Shown: positions 28,143-38,020 of the stretch, piece by piece
How positions within the stretch are numbered: the first letter of the stretch is position 1
Layout: each line of letters starts with the position of its first letter
From: an uncultured Lachnospiraceae bacterium
GTDB lineage: Bacteria > Bacillota > Clostridia > Lachnospirales > Lachnospiraceae
Assembly: GCA_947173495.1 (NCBI GenBank)
Contig: CAMWFQ010000027.1
Coordinates: forward strand, 1 to 59,445
Direction: 5' to 3'
Length of the DNA: 59,445 nt
Position numbers and translations under genes: made by a program
Notes under the pieces: generated by a model
Told to the model about the DNA's origin: nothing
Seen by the model: the letters and a program-made list of their open reading frames with translations, nothing else
Databases searched by the model: none

Positions 28143-28351
28143 GGCAGGTTCCTCCGTGTCAGTAAAAATTTGTGCTGCTCTTACTGTATCATAAGATAGA
28201 CAGCAGGTCAAAGGCAGAGTAACGAACGGTTATGTTATAGAGAGCAAGATTTTCAAAAAAGCTTGATAAACACGCCTGAAAACGATATACTAAGACCGGG
28301 CTGTGCCGCAGGCAGAAGCAAAAAATTAGGAAAAATCCGGGAGAGACGAGT

Positions 28352-29293
28352 ATGGGTTACGATGCGATACCTTATGAGAAAAGAATCAAAGAAAATATTA
28401 AGAATTACACATTATCCAATCTCTATGATATGGAGATCGTCAAACGATATCTTGCAGGACTGGCTGAAGTGCTGAAGGTAAATCTTCTTCTTACAGACCG
28501 TCATGGAGAAAAGGAAATCGTTGCAGGGGATGGCTTTGCAGGCTTTCATCCGGATGTGGTAAATGAACCGGGACGTAAGATCCGCGTCTGCGGCCGGACC
28601 ATAGGCCATCTTTATCTCAGAGGGCCGGAGCCGGCGGGAATGGATCCTCTTGCGGCCGAGCTGGTGGATGGAACAGTGGCGCTTCTGGCGAGGCTCGGTG
28701 AGGAAGGATATCTTCACAGAGAGAGCAGTATTTATCTGGAAGAGCTGGAAAAACAGCTTGAGACCAGGAAGCACAGGATGTCCGGAAACGAGAAGGAGGA
28801 TATTCTCACAGGTGTTCTCAACGAGATTTATTTTGAGGATAAGATGAAATTAATTGACCGTTCCGGGGTGATACCGGTAGCGGTGATTAATGTGAATATC
28901 AATGACTGGAAATATGTGAATGATCATTTTGGAGATGAAGAGAGCGATCGCCTGATCAGGACAGTAGCAGAGATTTTGAAGGAGGAGGCCAAGCCCGACT
29001 ATGTGCTGGGGCGGATTGACGGGGATGTATTTGGCGTCCTGATTCCCATGGCGGAGGAAGAGGAAGCGGAAGGCTATGGAGAGCGGGTACAGAATAAATG
29101 CCTTGCATATGAAGATCCGGTACTGGCGCCTTCAGTGGCAGTGGGTATTGTGTACAAAACGAATATAGAAGAAGCGCTGGAAGAAAAGCTTTCGGATGCG
29201 GAATATGAAATGTTCAATAATAAGTTCGAGGTTAAGAATGCTCCCGGGTATCGGGAACGGCTTGAAAAGGGAAGAATTATAAAAGAAAAATGA
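28352..29293 (+). CDS. Protein with N-terminal sensor region and degenerate GGDEF domain
   Basis: This 313-aa protein has an N-terminal region (1-125) of GAF-like composition, a coiled-coil linker (SSIYLEELEKQLETRKHRM) and a GGDEF-fold domain recognisable by DILTGVLNEIYFED and INDWKYVNDHFGDEESDRLI. The signature loop reads GRIDGDVFGVLIP, so GGDEF has become DGDVF and the catalytic Glu is lost. Diguanylate cyclase activity is therefore unlikely; a binding or regulatory role is inferred. GGGAGAGACGAGT precedes the ATG. Confidence 0.78.
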   Translation: MGYDAIPYEKRIKENIKNYTLSNLYDMEIVKRYLAGLAEVLKVNLLLTDRHGEKEIVAGDGFAGFHPDVVNEPGRKIRVCGRTIGHLYLRGPEPAGMDPLAAELVDGTVALLARLGEEGYLHRESSIYLEELEKQLETRKHRMSGNEKEDILTGVLNEIYFEDKMKLIDRSGVIPVAVINVNINDWKYVNDHFGDEESDRLIRTVAEILKEEAKPDYVLGRIDGDVFGVLIPMAEEEEAEGYGERVQNKCLAYEDPVLAPSVAVGIVYKTNIEEALEEKLSDAEYEMFNNKFEVKNAPGYRERLEKGRIIKEK

Positions 29294-29408
29294 AAATCTA
29301 AACTATTTATTAAATCATCTTTTTGATATGAAAATGAGAAAAACAAAGAAAATGGAAGAAAACGGAAGATAAAAAGAGATATGGATTTAAATGCGGCTGT
29401 AACAGCGT

Positions 29409-29437
29409 TTGCAAAGGAAAGCATATGAAATTAATAT
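29409..29437 (+). promoter_or_regulatory. groESL promoter
   Basis: TTGCAA (29409-29414) and TAATAT (29432-29437) are spaced by 17 bp, and the CIRCE operator begins 12 bp downstream, over the expected transcription start. Confidence 0.7.
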
Positions 29438-29449
29438 ATGGGTTAGTGA

Positions 29450-29476
29450 TTAGCACTCGATATAAATGAGTGCTAA
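29450..29476 (+). promoter_or_regulatory. CIRCE operator (HrcA site)
   Basis: TTAGCACTC-N9-GAGTGCTAA is an exact match to the CIRCE consensus. HrcA binding here should repress groES-groEL until heat stress. Confidence 0.98.
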
Positions 29477-29538
29477 CAATGAAAAGGAACAAATCTTTAA
29501 AGAAAGCAAAGGAACTATAATTTAAGGAGGCAGTTAAA

Positions 29539-29823
29539 ATGAAATTAGTACCATTAGCAGACAGAGTCGTATTAAAGCAGTTGGTTGCAGAAGAAACCAC
29601 CAAATCAGGCATCGTTCTGCCGGGACAGAATAAAGAGAAACCCCAGCAGGCGGAAGTAATCGCGGTAGGACCTGGCGGTGTGGTAGACGGTAAGGAAGTT
29701 AAGATGGAAGTTAAGGTCGGCGATCAGGTGATCTACTCCAAATATGCAGGAACAGATGTCAAGGTTGAGGAAGAAGAATACATCATCGTAAAACAGAGCG
29801 ATATTCTGGCAGTAATTCAGTAA
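29539..29823 (+). CDS. groES: Co-chaperonin GroES
   Basis: The 94-aa protein starts MKLVPLADRVVLKQL and has the mobile loop TKSGIVLPG around residue 24, as in all GroES. It caps the GroEL ring during protein folding. AAGGAGG precedes the ATG. It is 68 bp before groEL and controlled by CIRCE. Confidence 0.98.
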   Translation: MKLVPLADRVVLKQLVAEETTKSGIVLPGQNKEKPQQAEVIAVGPGGVVDGKEVKMEVKVGDQVIYSKYAGTDVKVEEEEYIIVKQSDILAVIQ

Positions 29824-29840
29824 GATGGATCCGGTTTTGA

Positions 29841-31514
<1,674 letters not shown>

Positions 31515-31589
31515 TACCGGAAAAGAAATAAAAATTTCCGATACAGCATGAATCTTTGCCACATGGAAGATTAAAAATTCAGAAAAAAA

Positions 31590-31621
31590 CGGGCCGGGAG
31601 GATTTCTTCCCGGCTCGATTT
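31590..31621 (+). terminator. Terminator of groES-groEL
   Basis: CGGGCCGGGA pairs with TCCCGGCTCG (10 bp, one G-U) around an 8-base loop, followed by ATTTG. An A-run precedes it. Confidence 0.75.
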
Positions 31622-31674
31622 GCTTCCGGTCATTCATAAAATGGACATAGAAGCAACTGTGCAGGTGAATAGAT

Positions 31675-32586
31675 ATGAAAAATATCCATAGCATTGAATT
31701 CTATACTGGAAGCAAAGAAGAATTACTTCCTGATTTTAAAAATGATTTTCCCTATATCGCGTCGAGAGCAGAACTGGACAAATATGCAGGGCGTTATGTA
31801 CCGTGGCACTGGCACAAGACGGTAGAGCTCTTTTACATGGAAAGCGGCAGCCTTGCATATGATACGCCGGGAGGAAAACTGTTGTTTCCTGCCGGAAGCG
31901 GCGGCATGGTAAATTCGAACGTACTCCATATGACAAAAGCCATATCACAGAGAGAAAAAAATATACAGCTGCTTCATATTTTTGATGTTTCTCTGCTTGC
32001 CGGGGAACAGGGAAGCAGGATCTGGCAAAAATATATTGCGCCTGTTATAACAGCCCCACAGATTGAGATTATCCCTTTTTTCCCGGGTAATGCGGCAGAC
32101 GAAAAGATTTTGAAACTAATTGCCACATCGTTTCGTTTGTCCGGTGATGAATTTGGGTATGAAATGAAACTGAGGGAAACCCTGTCGGAAATATGGTTAA
32201 TGCTTTTTGAACGCTCCTGCTCTATGCGTGAAAAAAAGGGAGAATATAACAAAAACAATGATAAAATAAAGTTAATGATGATATACATTCATGAGCATTA
32301 CCGAGAGAAGATTTCGATCCCGGAGCTTGCGGCGTCAGCATACCTGAGCGAACGGGAATGTTATAGAGTGTTCCATGACTGCCTGCATATGACACCTGTC
32401 GATTATATAAAGTCTTACCGTCTGCAGGTCGCCTGCCAGATGTTGGCAGGAGGACAGGAATCTGTTACGACTGTCAGCCATGACTGCGGTTTGGGGAGCA
32501 GCAGCTATTTTGGAAAAGTTTTTCGGGAATACGCACATTGCTCGCCGACAGAATATCGGCGAAAATGGCAGAATAGTGATAGATAA
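31675..32586 (+). CDS. AraC-family transcriptional regulator
   Basis: This 303-aa protein has an N-terminal cupin-like sensor (RYVPWHWHKTVELFYMESG, around residue 41) and the two-helix-turn-helix AraC domain at the C-terminus (IPELAASAYLSERECYRVF; TVSHDCGLGSSSYFGKVF). The effector is unknown. It stands alone and may control the downstream acetyltransferase or lysozyme genes (inference). Confidence 0.9.
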   Translation: MKNIHSIEFYTGSKEELLPDFKNDFPYIASRAELDKYAGRYVPWHWHKTVELFYMESGSLAYDTPGGKLLFPAGSGGMVNSNVLHMTKAISQREKNIQLLHIFDVSLLAGEQGSRIWQKYIAPVITAPQIEIIPFFPGNAADEKILKLIATSFRLSGDEFGYEMKLRETLSEIWLMLFERSCSMREKKGEYNKNNDKIKLMMIYIHEHYREKISIPELAASAYLSERECYRVFHDCLHMTPVDYIKSYRLQVACQMLAGGQESVTTVSHDCGLGSSSYFGKVFREYAHCSPTEYRRKWQNSDR

Positions 32587-32674
32587 AGGCAGAAATGAAA
32601 TATTTTTCCTGTTCTGGCCGCATTATAATGATACCTGTAAAGTCAATCAGTTGTTTACAGGAGGTAAATGCAAG

Positions 32675-32914
32675 GTGGTAAAACTGAATATTCTGAACAT
32701 GAAAAATTTTTTAGATGCGGTCGATGCCTGTACCGGAAAAGTAAATATGCTCTGTCCGGATGGTAAAAAAATGAACATCAATGGAGGAAAAAAGATACAG
32801 GACAGTTTGTGGCGGCAATACCGCCAAAACAAAAACTGCCTGCGGCTTGTTTTGGAAATCCCTGATCCGGCGGACTATATGAGCATTGTTTCGTATTATG
32901 CCGGAGATTGCTGA
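32675..32914 (+). CDS. Small conserved-looking protein, function unknown
   Basis: The likely product is a 79-aa protein translated from GTG at 32675, ten bases after AGGAGG. The frame is open further upstream, but that part overlaps the AraC gene and has no ribosome binding site. It is a mixed alpha/beta-looking sequence with ACTGKVNMLCPDGKKMNING in the middle and a C-terminal DYMSIVSYYAGDC. I do not know a function. Confidence 0.6.
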   Translation: MVKLNILNMKNFLDAVDACTGKVNMLCPDGKKMNINGGKKIQDSLWRQYRQNKNCLRLVLEIPDPADYMSIVSYYAGDC

Positions 32915-32951
32915 AGTGATTTGCAGATGTGACAGGAGGAGTACAACAAAT

Positions 32952-33002
32952 TTGTGCTGACGTCCAAATTTGCAAGTGTTGGAAGCATGGAGGATTATCA
33001 TG
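32952..33002 (+). repeat. 51-bp leader module, copy 1
   Basis: 44 of 51 positions, ending at the ATG, match 39973-40023 upstream of the racemase gene, with no gaps. It includes the ribosome binding site (ATGGAGG) and a CAAATTTG block repeated twice in this copy (32948 and 32964). Confidence 0.8.
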
Positions 33003-33626
33003 TATTATGAAACAAGCGATTTTCTGGAGACTGCGGACAGCGATACATTAAAGGTGATCGCCCGCTCAAGAGAATTAACAAGGGAATATTATTTTTCTGA
33101 TTATGGAGATACGGAAAAAAGGACTGCCATTCTCCGCGAGCTTCTGGGTGGAATAGGGGAAAATGTGGCAATCGACACGCCTTTTCACTGTGATTATGGG
33201 AAAAATATTTTTTTGGGAAATGACGTGATCATCAACATGAACTGTACGTTTGTAGATAACAGACCGATCCGGATTGGCGACAGGGTCCTGATTGCGTCAA
33301 ATGTGCAGCTTTATACCTCTTCTCACCCGGTTTTGCCGCAGGAAAGGCTTGTGCCGGACTGGAGAGAACGCCGGACAACATTTTTTAGAACTTATGCACG
33401 ACCAATAGAGATAGAGAGTAATGTCTGGATTGGCGGCGGCTGTATTCTCCTGCCGGGAGTCACCATAGGGGAAAACAGCGTGATAGGGGCCGGGAGCGTG
33501 GTAAACCGCTCCATCCCATCAAATTGTGTAGCAGTGGGGAATCCCTGCAGGGTGATACGTTATTTCGATACAGACAGAGAAAGCCGGAAATATAAGGCAC
33601 AAGTATCACTACAGGAGAAAGCATGA
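33000..33626 (+). CDS. Sugar O-acetyltransferase (LacA/Maa, hexapeptide-repeat family)
   Basis: The 208-aa acetyl-CoA-dependent enzyme has a left-handed beta-helix built from hexapeptide repeats (IFLGNDVIINMNCTFVDN; IRIGDRVLIASNVQL; VTIGENSVIGAGSVV) and the catalytic His in TSSHPV, as in maltose or galactoside acetyltransferases. The ATG at 33000 follows GGAGGATTATC. The stop overlaps the start of the next gene (ATGA), so it is translated together with the GH25 lysozyme. Confidence 0.93.
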   Translation: MYYETSDFLETADSDTLKVIARSRELTREYYFSDYGDTEKRTAILRELLGGIGENVAIDTPFHCDYGKNIFLGNDVIINMNCTFVDNRPIRIGDRVLIASNVQLYTSSHPVLPQERLVPDWRERRTTFFRTYARPIEIESNVWIGGGCILLPGVTIGENSVIGAGSVVNRSIPSNCVAVGNPCRVIRYFDTDRESRKYKAQVSLQEKA

Positions 33627-34387
33627 AAAAGAAGATTTTAGCAGTTGCAATAACAGTCGTTCTTTTACTGGGCGTCAGTTTTATTCCGGCAGTTTATTAT
33701 GGATATATCCATGTCAATGGCTGGAAGGCCGGCAAATACCCGGTACGGGGAGTGGATGTTTCTCACTATCAGGGGGAGATCGACTGGGAGGTGCTTTCAG
33801 GCGAGAATATTATGTTTGCCTATATCAAGGCGACAGAGGGCAGTTCTCATATTGATGAAAAGTTTGAAGTAAACTGCAGAGAGGCGGGAAAGACGGAGCT
33901 GAAGGTGGGAGCTTATCACTTTTTCAGCTTTGACAGCCCGGGGCTTACTCAGGCGGAGAATTTCATCGGGACGGTAGATGCGTTTGAGGGAATGCTTCCT
34001 CCCGTGGTGGATGTGGAATTTTATGGAAATAAAAAGGAAAATCCGACTGCTCCTGATCTTGTAGAGACAGAATTACAGGTGTTTTTGAATCTCCTTGAGG
34101 AGACATACGGCAGGAAGCCGGTGATCTATGCCACTGAAGAAGCGTGGGAGCTTTATATCCGGGGAAGATTTGACGAATATCCCTTATGGATCAGGGACAT
34201 CTGGAAGAAGCCTGTATTGAAATCAGGGCAAAAGGAGAGCCGGGAACAGGAATGGCTTTTCTGGCAGTATACCAATCGTGGGAGGCTGAAAGGCTTTTCC
34301 GGGGAAGAGAAATTTGTGGATCTGAATGTTTTCGGCGGGACAAAAGAGCAGTGGCAGGCGTGGTCGGAGATGCCTGCCACTGCCTGA
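33623..34387 (+). CDS. GH25 lysozyme with N-terminal membrane anchor
   Basis: This 254-aa protein has one N-terminal hydrophobic helix (about residues 4-28, anchor or signal) followed by a complete GH25 domain: GVDVSHYQG (Asp45), ATEGSSHID, VGAYHFFSFD and the catalytic strand PPVVDVEFYG. It hydrolyses peptidoglycan between MurNAc and GlcNAc. It is distinct from the lysozyme at 24905, having no SH3b domains. Coupling to an acetyltransferase gene suggests cell-wall modification, but that is inference. Confidence 0.93.
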   Translation: MKKKILAVAITVVLLLGVSFIPAVYYGYIHVNGWKAGKYPVRGVDVSHYQGEIDWEVLSGENIMFAYIKATEGSSHIDEKFEVNCREAGKTELKVGAYHFFSFDSPGLTQAENFIGTVDAFEGMLPPVVDVEFYGNKKENPTAPDLVETELQVFLNLLEETYGRKPVIYATEEAWELYIRGRFDEYPLWIRDIWKKPVLKSGQKESREQEWLFWQYTNRGRLKGFSGEEKFVDLNVFGGTKEQWQAWSEMPATA

Positions 34388-34448
34388 TCCGGCTGAACCG
34401 CAGAGAATCAGCTTAATGGCTCTGTCGGAAAGGCCACAAGAAAAATAT

Positions 34449-34886
34449 TTATGACGTTTCCGGTAAATCTGACATCAGGAAGCTTTTGGTCTTCAATGCA
34501 CAATAATGCCTGCCCTTTACGGCCGTAAATTTCAGAACGCAATAGTCGGGATCTGTAACACCCTTTGCATAATATATCGTATCTCCGGGCTGCCATATTT
34601 CTTCTTTGATTTCTGCATTCTGCATCACTTCCATAGTACCTGTGAGCATGACACCTTCATATTTAAAACGCCCTTTATTGTAAAAATAAATGCTTGCCCT
34701 GGGATTTTTCATATATTGCCGGGTGCGCATGGATGATGTATTTGTGGTGAAATAAAAGCAGTTTCCATCGATTTTGCGTGGAGCAAACATTGCTTTCAGG
34801 TTGGGATAACCCTCTTCATCTACCGACGCGATAAAGGCTGTCTTTTGATTCCGGATAAAATCGATAAGCTGTGTCCTTGTTTTCAT
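34449..34886 (-). CDS. Pyridoxamine 5'-phosphate oxidase-family (FMN-binding split barrel) protein
   Basis: This 145-aa protein has the split-barrel pattern IRNQKTAFIASVDEEGYPNL near the N-terminus, then FYFTTNTSSMRTRQYMKNPR and IYFYNKGRFKYEGVMLTGTM. Such proteins bind FMN, F420 or haem. A general redox role is likely. The ATG at 34886 follows AGGAGG. It is 40 bp downstream of the MarR gene on the same strand, so it is probably regulated by it. Confidence 0.88.
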   Translation of the reverse strand: MKTRTQLIDFIRNQKTAFIASVDEEGYPNLKAMFAPRKIDGNCFYFTTNTSSMRTRQYMKNPRASIYFYNKGRFKYEGVMLTGTMEVMQNAEIKEEIWQPGDTIYYAKGVTDPDYCVLKFTAVKGRHYCALKTKSFLMSDLPETS

Positions 34887-34926
34887 GGAAAGTCCTCCTG
34901 TCCTGGTGTGTTGGTTTTGAAAGTTT

Positions 34927-35385
34927 TTATATCTTTCCGCCGGGGCTTTTGAGTCTGAGTTCAGCATCTTTCAGAGTGTTCAGTATCCGTCTGAGACAGG
35001 CCTCAAAATCTGTCCGCTCCTGAGGCGAAAATCCCTGGTAAAACAGCGTATTCATCTGCTGTGATACGGCTTCATATTTATCCTGAAGTGACCTGGCATA
35101 ATCGGTGAGAGATATAATGGTCTCCCGCCGGTTTTCAGGATTGACATCTCTCTCTACGATCCCTTTTCTGACCATCCCATCGATGATAAGAGATACCGTA
35201 TTTTTGGCGAGAGAGGTCTGTCTGCTGATCTCGCTGATGGTAAGTCGATCTGTCTTCCACAGAACAAAAAGGATACTGCCCTGACCACTGCTGAGAGAAA
35301 TGCCGTTTTCAACCAGGAGACGCTCAAAAATGCGTGCCTGAAGCTGCTTGATCTGTGTGATGTAAAATCCGCCTTTGGTTTCCAA
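34927..35385 (-). CDS. MarR-family transcriptional regulator
   Basis: This 152-aa winged-helix protein has LTISEISRQTSLAKNTVSLI as recognition region and RDVNPENRRETIISLTDYA as the wing. It probably autoregulates itself and the FMN-binding protein gene. An AT-rich stretch with partial repeats of TATAT (about 35490-35525) upstream is a candidate operator region. Confidence 0.9.
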   Translation of the reverse strand: METKGGFYITQIKQLQARIFERLLVENGISLSSGQGSILFVLWKTDRLTISEISRQTSLAKNTVSLIIDGMVRKGIVERDVNPENRRETIISLTDYARSLQDKYEAVSQQMNTLFYQGFSPQERTDFEACLRRILNTLKDAELRLKSPGGKI

Positions 35386-35584
35386 TCTGTCACCTCAAAT
35401 TGTATGACCTTTTTGAATGTCATGATAAAAAATTGTATTAGAGCGTGTTTTTCGCGCCTGTTTCCTGGACGATGTCTATAATGATTCATATTAGAATATA
35501 TCTATATAGAACTATTTGGATATAGGATACCCTGATCGTAAAGTAAAGTCAACATATAATTTCCGGGGGTGCGGCGGCTATCCG

Positions 35585-35647
35585 TTACTTCTCACGGCCA
35601 ATGTCAGTAAGTTCATACCTGAACCAGCCCCGCGGCAGTGGCCACAT
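35585..35647 (-). CDS. 20-codon ORF or gene-tail remnant
   Basis: The minus strand encodes a 20-aa peptide containing WPLPRGWFRYELTD and ending in a stop. It reads like the C-terminal end of a larger protein, but the frame upstream runs into the dispersed repeat. No ribosome binding site is obvious. It could be a remnant brought in with the repeat. Confidence 0.3.
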   Translation of the reverse strand: MWPLPRGWFRYELTDIGREK

Positions 35648-35649
35648 GA

Positions 35650-35696
35650 ATGGACATGCAAGCATGTCCGCTTGGCTCGTTGCTCGCGGGAATAAA
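35650..35696 (+). repeat. 47-bp dispersed repeat, copy 1
   Basis: It matches 51414-51460 at 46 of 47 positions. It begins with the perfect hairpin GGACATGC-AA-GCATGTCC and continues CGCTTGGCTCGTTGCTCGC. It lies in an intergenic gap. Confidence 0.9.
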
Positions 35697-35777
35697 AATC
35701 TTCGTCTTCATTGTAGTCTGGCGTGCGGTGTGCTATAGTTTAAGTTATAAAATATTCTTAGAGAGAGGAGAATTCTG

Positions 35778-36539
35778 ATGCAGAAAAAGAAAAGATGCAA
35801 AGCCATGGTTTCCATTCTGTGCGCAGCATGCCTGCTTGCAGGAATGACAGCGCTTCCGGCCAAGGCGGCGCCGGCGGAGGCACAGAGTGCACCCGCACAA
35901 AGTGCGGGGAGGTTTGACCCGGCTTATTATGCGGCGACTTATCCGGATGTGGTTGCAGCTCTTGGAACGGACAGCCAGGCACTGCTGAATCACTATCTTG
36001 AACATGGGATGAAGGAGGGACGGCGTCCCTACAGAGGATCCAATCCCGGAGCGGCTGTGGAGGGTGTGGCGGATACCACAGTCAGCGTGGAAGATGTTTT
36101 TGTTCCGGTTGCCATGAAAGATCTTGCCAATCTGAAGAGCCTGCGGAAGAAAGCGAATGACGAGGAGCTTACCCAGGCCTATAATGTGGCGCTTGGAATC
36201 GTAACGCCTTATGCGGACTTAAGCCGGCAGGAGCAGTTATATGGAATAGCTTCGTCTCTGCGGGCGATCTTTGACAGCGGCATGGGCTATTCCATGTCCA
36301 CACCTCATTACAATGATCCTTATGGATATTTCGTGCTGGGAACAGCCTCCTGCGCAGGGTGCGCCAGGGCCACAGGACTGTGCCTGAATATCCTGGGGAT
36401 TCCCTATGAGCATGTAAATGAGAATCAATATTCACATCAGTGGTGCCGCGTGAACATTGACGGCGAGTACTGGATCTGCGACGCATTCGGACTGTACTGC
36501 GGACCGGAACCGGCGCCTTACGCGCATCCGTATCTGTAA
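35778..36539 (+). CDS. Secreted transglutaminase-like protein
   Basis: This 253-aa protein has a signal peptide (about 1-30, cleavage near AKAAPA), then a short module FDPAYYAATYPDVVAALG...HYLEHGMKEGR found in extracellular proteins of gut Clostridia, and a transglutaminase/protease-like domain with the triad visible as Cys192 or Cys195 (TASCAGCARATG), His220 (YSHQWCRV) and Asp235 (WICDAFG). It could act on surface proteins or peptides. A clear terminator follows. Confidence 0.82.
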   Translation: MQKKKRCKAMVSILCAACLLAGMTALPAKAAPAEAQSAPAQSAGRFDPAYYAATYPDVVAALGTDSQALLNHYLEHGMKEGRRPYRGSNPGAAVEGVADTTVSVEDVFVPVAMKDLANLKSLRKKANDEELTQAYNVALGIVTPYADLSRQEQLYGIASSLRAIFDSGMGYSMSTPHYNDPYGYFVLGTASCAGCARATGLCLNILGIPYEHVNENQYSHQWCRVNIDGEYWICDAFGLYCGPEPAPYAHPYL

Positions 36540-36551
36540 GTAACGGCAGCG

Positions 36552-36593
36552 ATCGAGTAGGGGAGAAGTACATTCCTCTACTCGATTAATTTT
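36552..36593 (+). terminator. Terminator after the secreted transglutaminase-like gene
   Basis: ATCGAGTAGGGG pairs with CCTCTACTCGAT (12 bp, one G-U) around an 11-base loop, followed by TAATTTTA. Confidence 0.8.
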
Positions 36594-36670
36594 AGGGTAT
36601 CATTTGTTTATACTGGGAGATAACATCACGAGGAATAATAAAGGCATTACAGTTTCTTTTAAAAAATGAA

Positions 36671-36700
36671 TTGTGTGCATGGCGTTTTGCAGCGTATAAT
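36671..36700 (+). promoter_or_regulatory. Probable promoter of the VapBC-type pair
   Basis: TTGTGT (36671-36676) and a consensus TATAAT (36695-36700) are separated by 18 bp and lie about 95 bp before the antitoxin start. Confidence 0.5.
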
Positions 36701-36793
36701 ATAAAAACAAGGCGTTTGACACATAACAAGGGCAGTAATGCGGGAAGCAGGAAGAATGATTCGCTTCATTGTTAGTGTTACAGGAGGGCAAAA

Positions 36794-37039
36794 ATGGAAG
36801 TAGTACGGAAATATATTGATGCGGATAGTTTGATGACAGTAATGAAACTGCCTGAAAAATTTAGAAATCGTATGCTGGAAGTGATTATACTTCCTGCAGA
36901 AGAGCAGGAAAAATCTTCTAAGAAAGCAGCAGAGATTGATCAGGCATTACAATCACTGGTTGGCTCAATCCCTTATACAGATATGACCGTAAAAGAATTA
37001 AGAGAGGAACGGTTAAGAAAGTATGAAAATATTGGTTGA
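36794..37039 (+). CDS. Antitoxin-like protein of a VapBC-type pair
   Basis: The 81-aa protein has an N-terminal part YIDADSLMTVMKLPEKFRNR and a C-terminal helix MTVKELREERLRKYE, matching small antitoxins that pair with PIN toxins. It would bind its promoter and neutralise the toxin. Its last 17 bp overlap the toxin gene, typical of translational coupling. AGGAGGGCAAAA precedes the ATG. Confidence 0.8.
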   Translation: MEVVRKYIDADSLMTVMKLPEKFRNRMLEVIILPAEEQEKSSKKAAEIDQALQSLVGSIPYTDMTVKELREERLRKYENIG

Positions 37040-37427
37040 TACAAATATCGTGCTTGATGTTATGCTAAAAAGAGAACCGTTTTACAGATTATCGTTGGAA
37101 ATCCTAGGTTTGACGAAAAGAGATGAAGTAGAGGAATATGTATCTGCATCTGCGATTACAGATATTTATTATCTTGCATATCGTCAGATTAGGGATAAAG
37201 GCAGTGTAAAAAAGCTGATGAAAGAATTGCTTACGGTTGTATCTGTTGCGAGTGTATCAGGGCAGGAAATAGAAAATGCCCTGGCTTTAGAATGGAATGA
37301 TTTTGAAGACTCCGTACAATATTCGGTGGCGTATTTGCAGGAGATGGATGGGATTGTAACGCGCAATCCGAATGATTATAAAGGAGCAAAAATAAAAGTC
37401 TGGAAACCGGAAGAAGTATTGTTATAA
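37023..37427 (+). CDS. PIN-domain toxin (VapC-like)
   Basis: The 134-aa predicted ribonuclease has the PIN-domain acidic residues at the start (MKILVDTNIVLDVML, Asp6), mid-protein (SASAITDIYYLAY) and near the end (DFEDSVQYSVAY; IVTRNPNDY). Its target RNA is unknown. It is directly downstream of its antitoxin and adjacent to a decayed transposase. The pair is more AT-rich than its neighbours, suggesting acquisition. Confidence 0.88.
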   Translation: MKILVDTNIVLDVMLKREPFYRLSLEILGLTKRDEVEEYVSASAITDIYYLAYRQIRDKGSVKKLMKELLTVVSVASVSGQEIENALALEWNDFEDSVQYSVAYLQEMDGIVTRNPNDYKGAKIKVWKPEEVLL

Positions 37428-37628
37428 TGTGATGGAATGAGGAATTCGTAAGTAATAGGCGGAGCCGGTTTTATATCTCTACAGATTTATATAAATGTCT
37501 ATAAACCTCGGTGCTTTCAATACTTTGATAGATTTGAAGATAAATAAAAATTCATGCAGATTTCTATAGTTTCATAATTGGAAATCCATTTTAAGCGGCC
37601 CCAGTAACAAAAGGAACGGTTTGCCAGA

Positions 37629-37709
37629 CCGCCTTCAGGCGGAACCACAACGAGCCCTGGAAGGGCAAGACCAGACCACCAGCAGAGCTGGTGGTTGAGC
37701 CCGACGGGC
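37629..37709. repeat. Cluster of four GC-rich hairpins
   Basis: There are four perfect stem-loops in 81 bp: CCGCCT-TC-AGGCGG (37629-37642), GCCCT-GGA-AGGGC (37654-37666), CCACCAGC-AGA-GCTGGTGG (37676-37694) and GCCCG-A-CGGGC (37699-37709). They interrupt a transposase remnant. Such arrays resemble the subterminal ends of small insertion elements or a structured RNA; the family is not determined. Confidence 0.75.
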
Positions 37710-37712
37710 CGT

Positions 37713-38020
37713 GATTTAAGTACATCCTCATGTTTTCCATCCTCAAGCTGATCACAGATTTCTTTTGCCCATGATTTAGCCATGCTTTCATCTGTTTTGT
37801 AGAGGAATTTCGCGAAGGCATGTGTGTTTTCACACAAATGGAAGAAGTCCAATATTTGCTGTGCGTCTGGAAAGAGTTCTTCCTTAAGGCTTCTTATCCA
37901 CGCGGCGCCATCGCTAAGCAGCACGGTCTCTTTGTAGCGTCCATAGCCATTACGCTGTGCAAGGGCGAAAAAGTGCTTTTTGAATTCTGAGACACTGCCT
38001 ATATAGCTGATATATTCACA
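37713..38020 (-). pseudogene. Transposase fragment
   Basis: About 100 codons on the minus strand keep a transposase core, including FKKHFFALAQRNGYGRYKET, VLLSDGAAWIRSLKEELFPD and ILDFFHLCENTHAF, with a DDE-type Asp in SDGA. Both ends are missing: the upstream side has no start or inverted repeat, and the downstream side breaks off at the hairpin cluster. The pattern resembles ISKra4/UPF0236-type transposases, but I am not sure of the family. The rest of the 37428-38223 gap holds no intact gene that I can see. Confidence 0.75.

Larger units (their letters stand above)
35386..35777. other. Long intergenic region with dispersed repeat
   Basis: This region holds the AT-rich promoter area of the MarR gene (to about 35530), a minus-strand mini-ORF (35585-35647) containing the hairpin GTTCA-TACC-TGAAC (35611-35624), and the 47-bp dispersed repeat at 35650. 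I see no full gene. Confidence 0.6.

Noticed and set aside
37629-37709. The hairpin cluster as a CRISPR array
   Set aside because: The four stems differ in sequence and there are no constant repeats or regular spacers. I saw no cas genes and no array elsewhere in the window.
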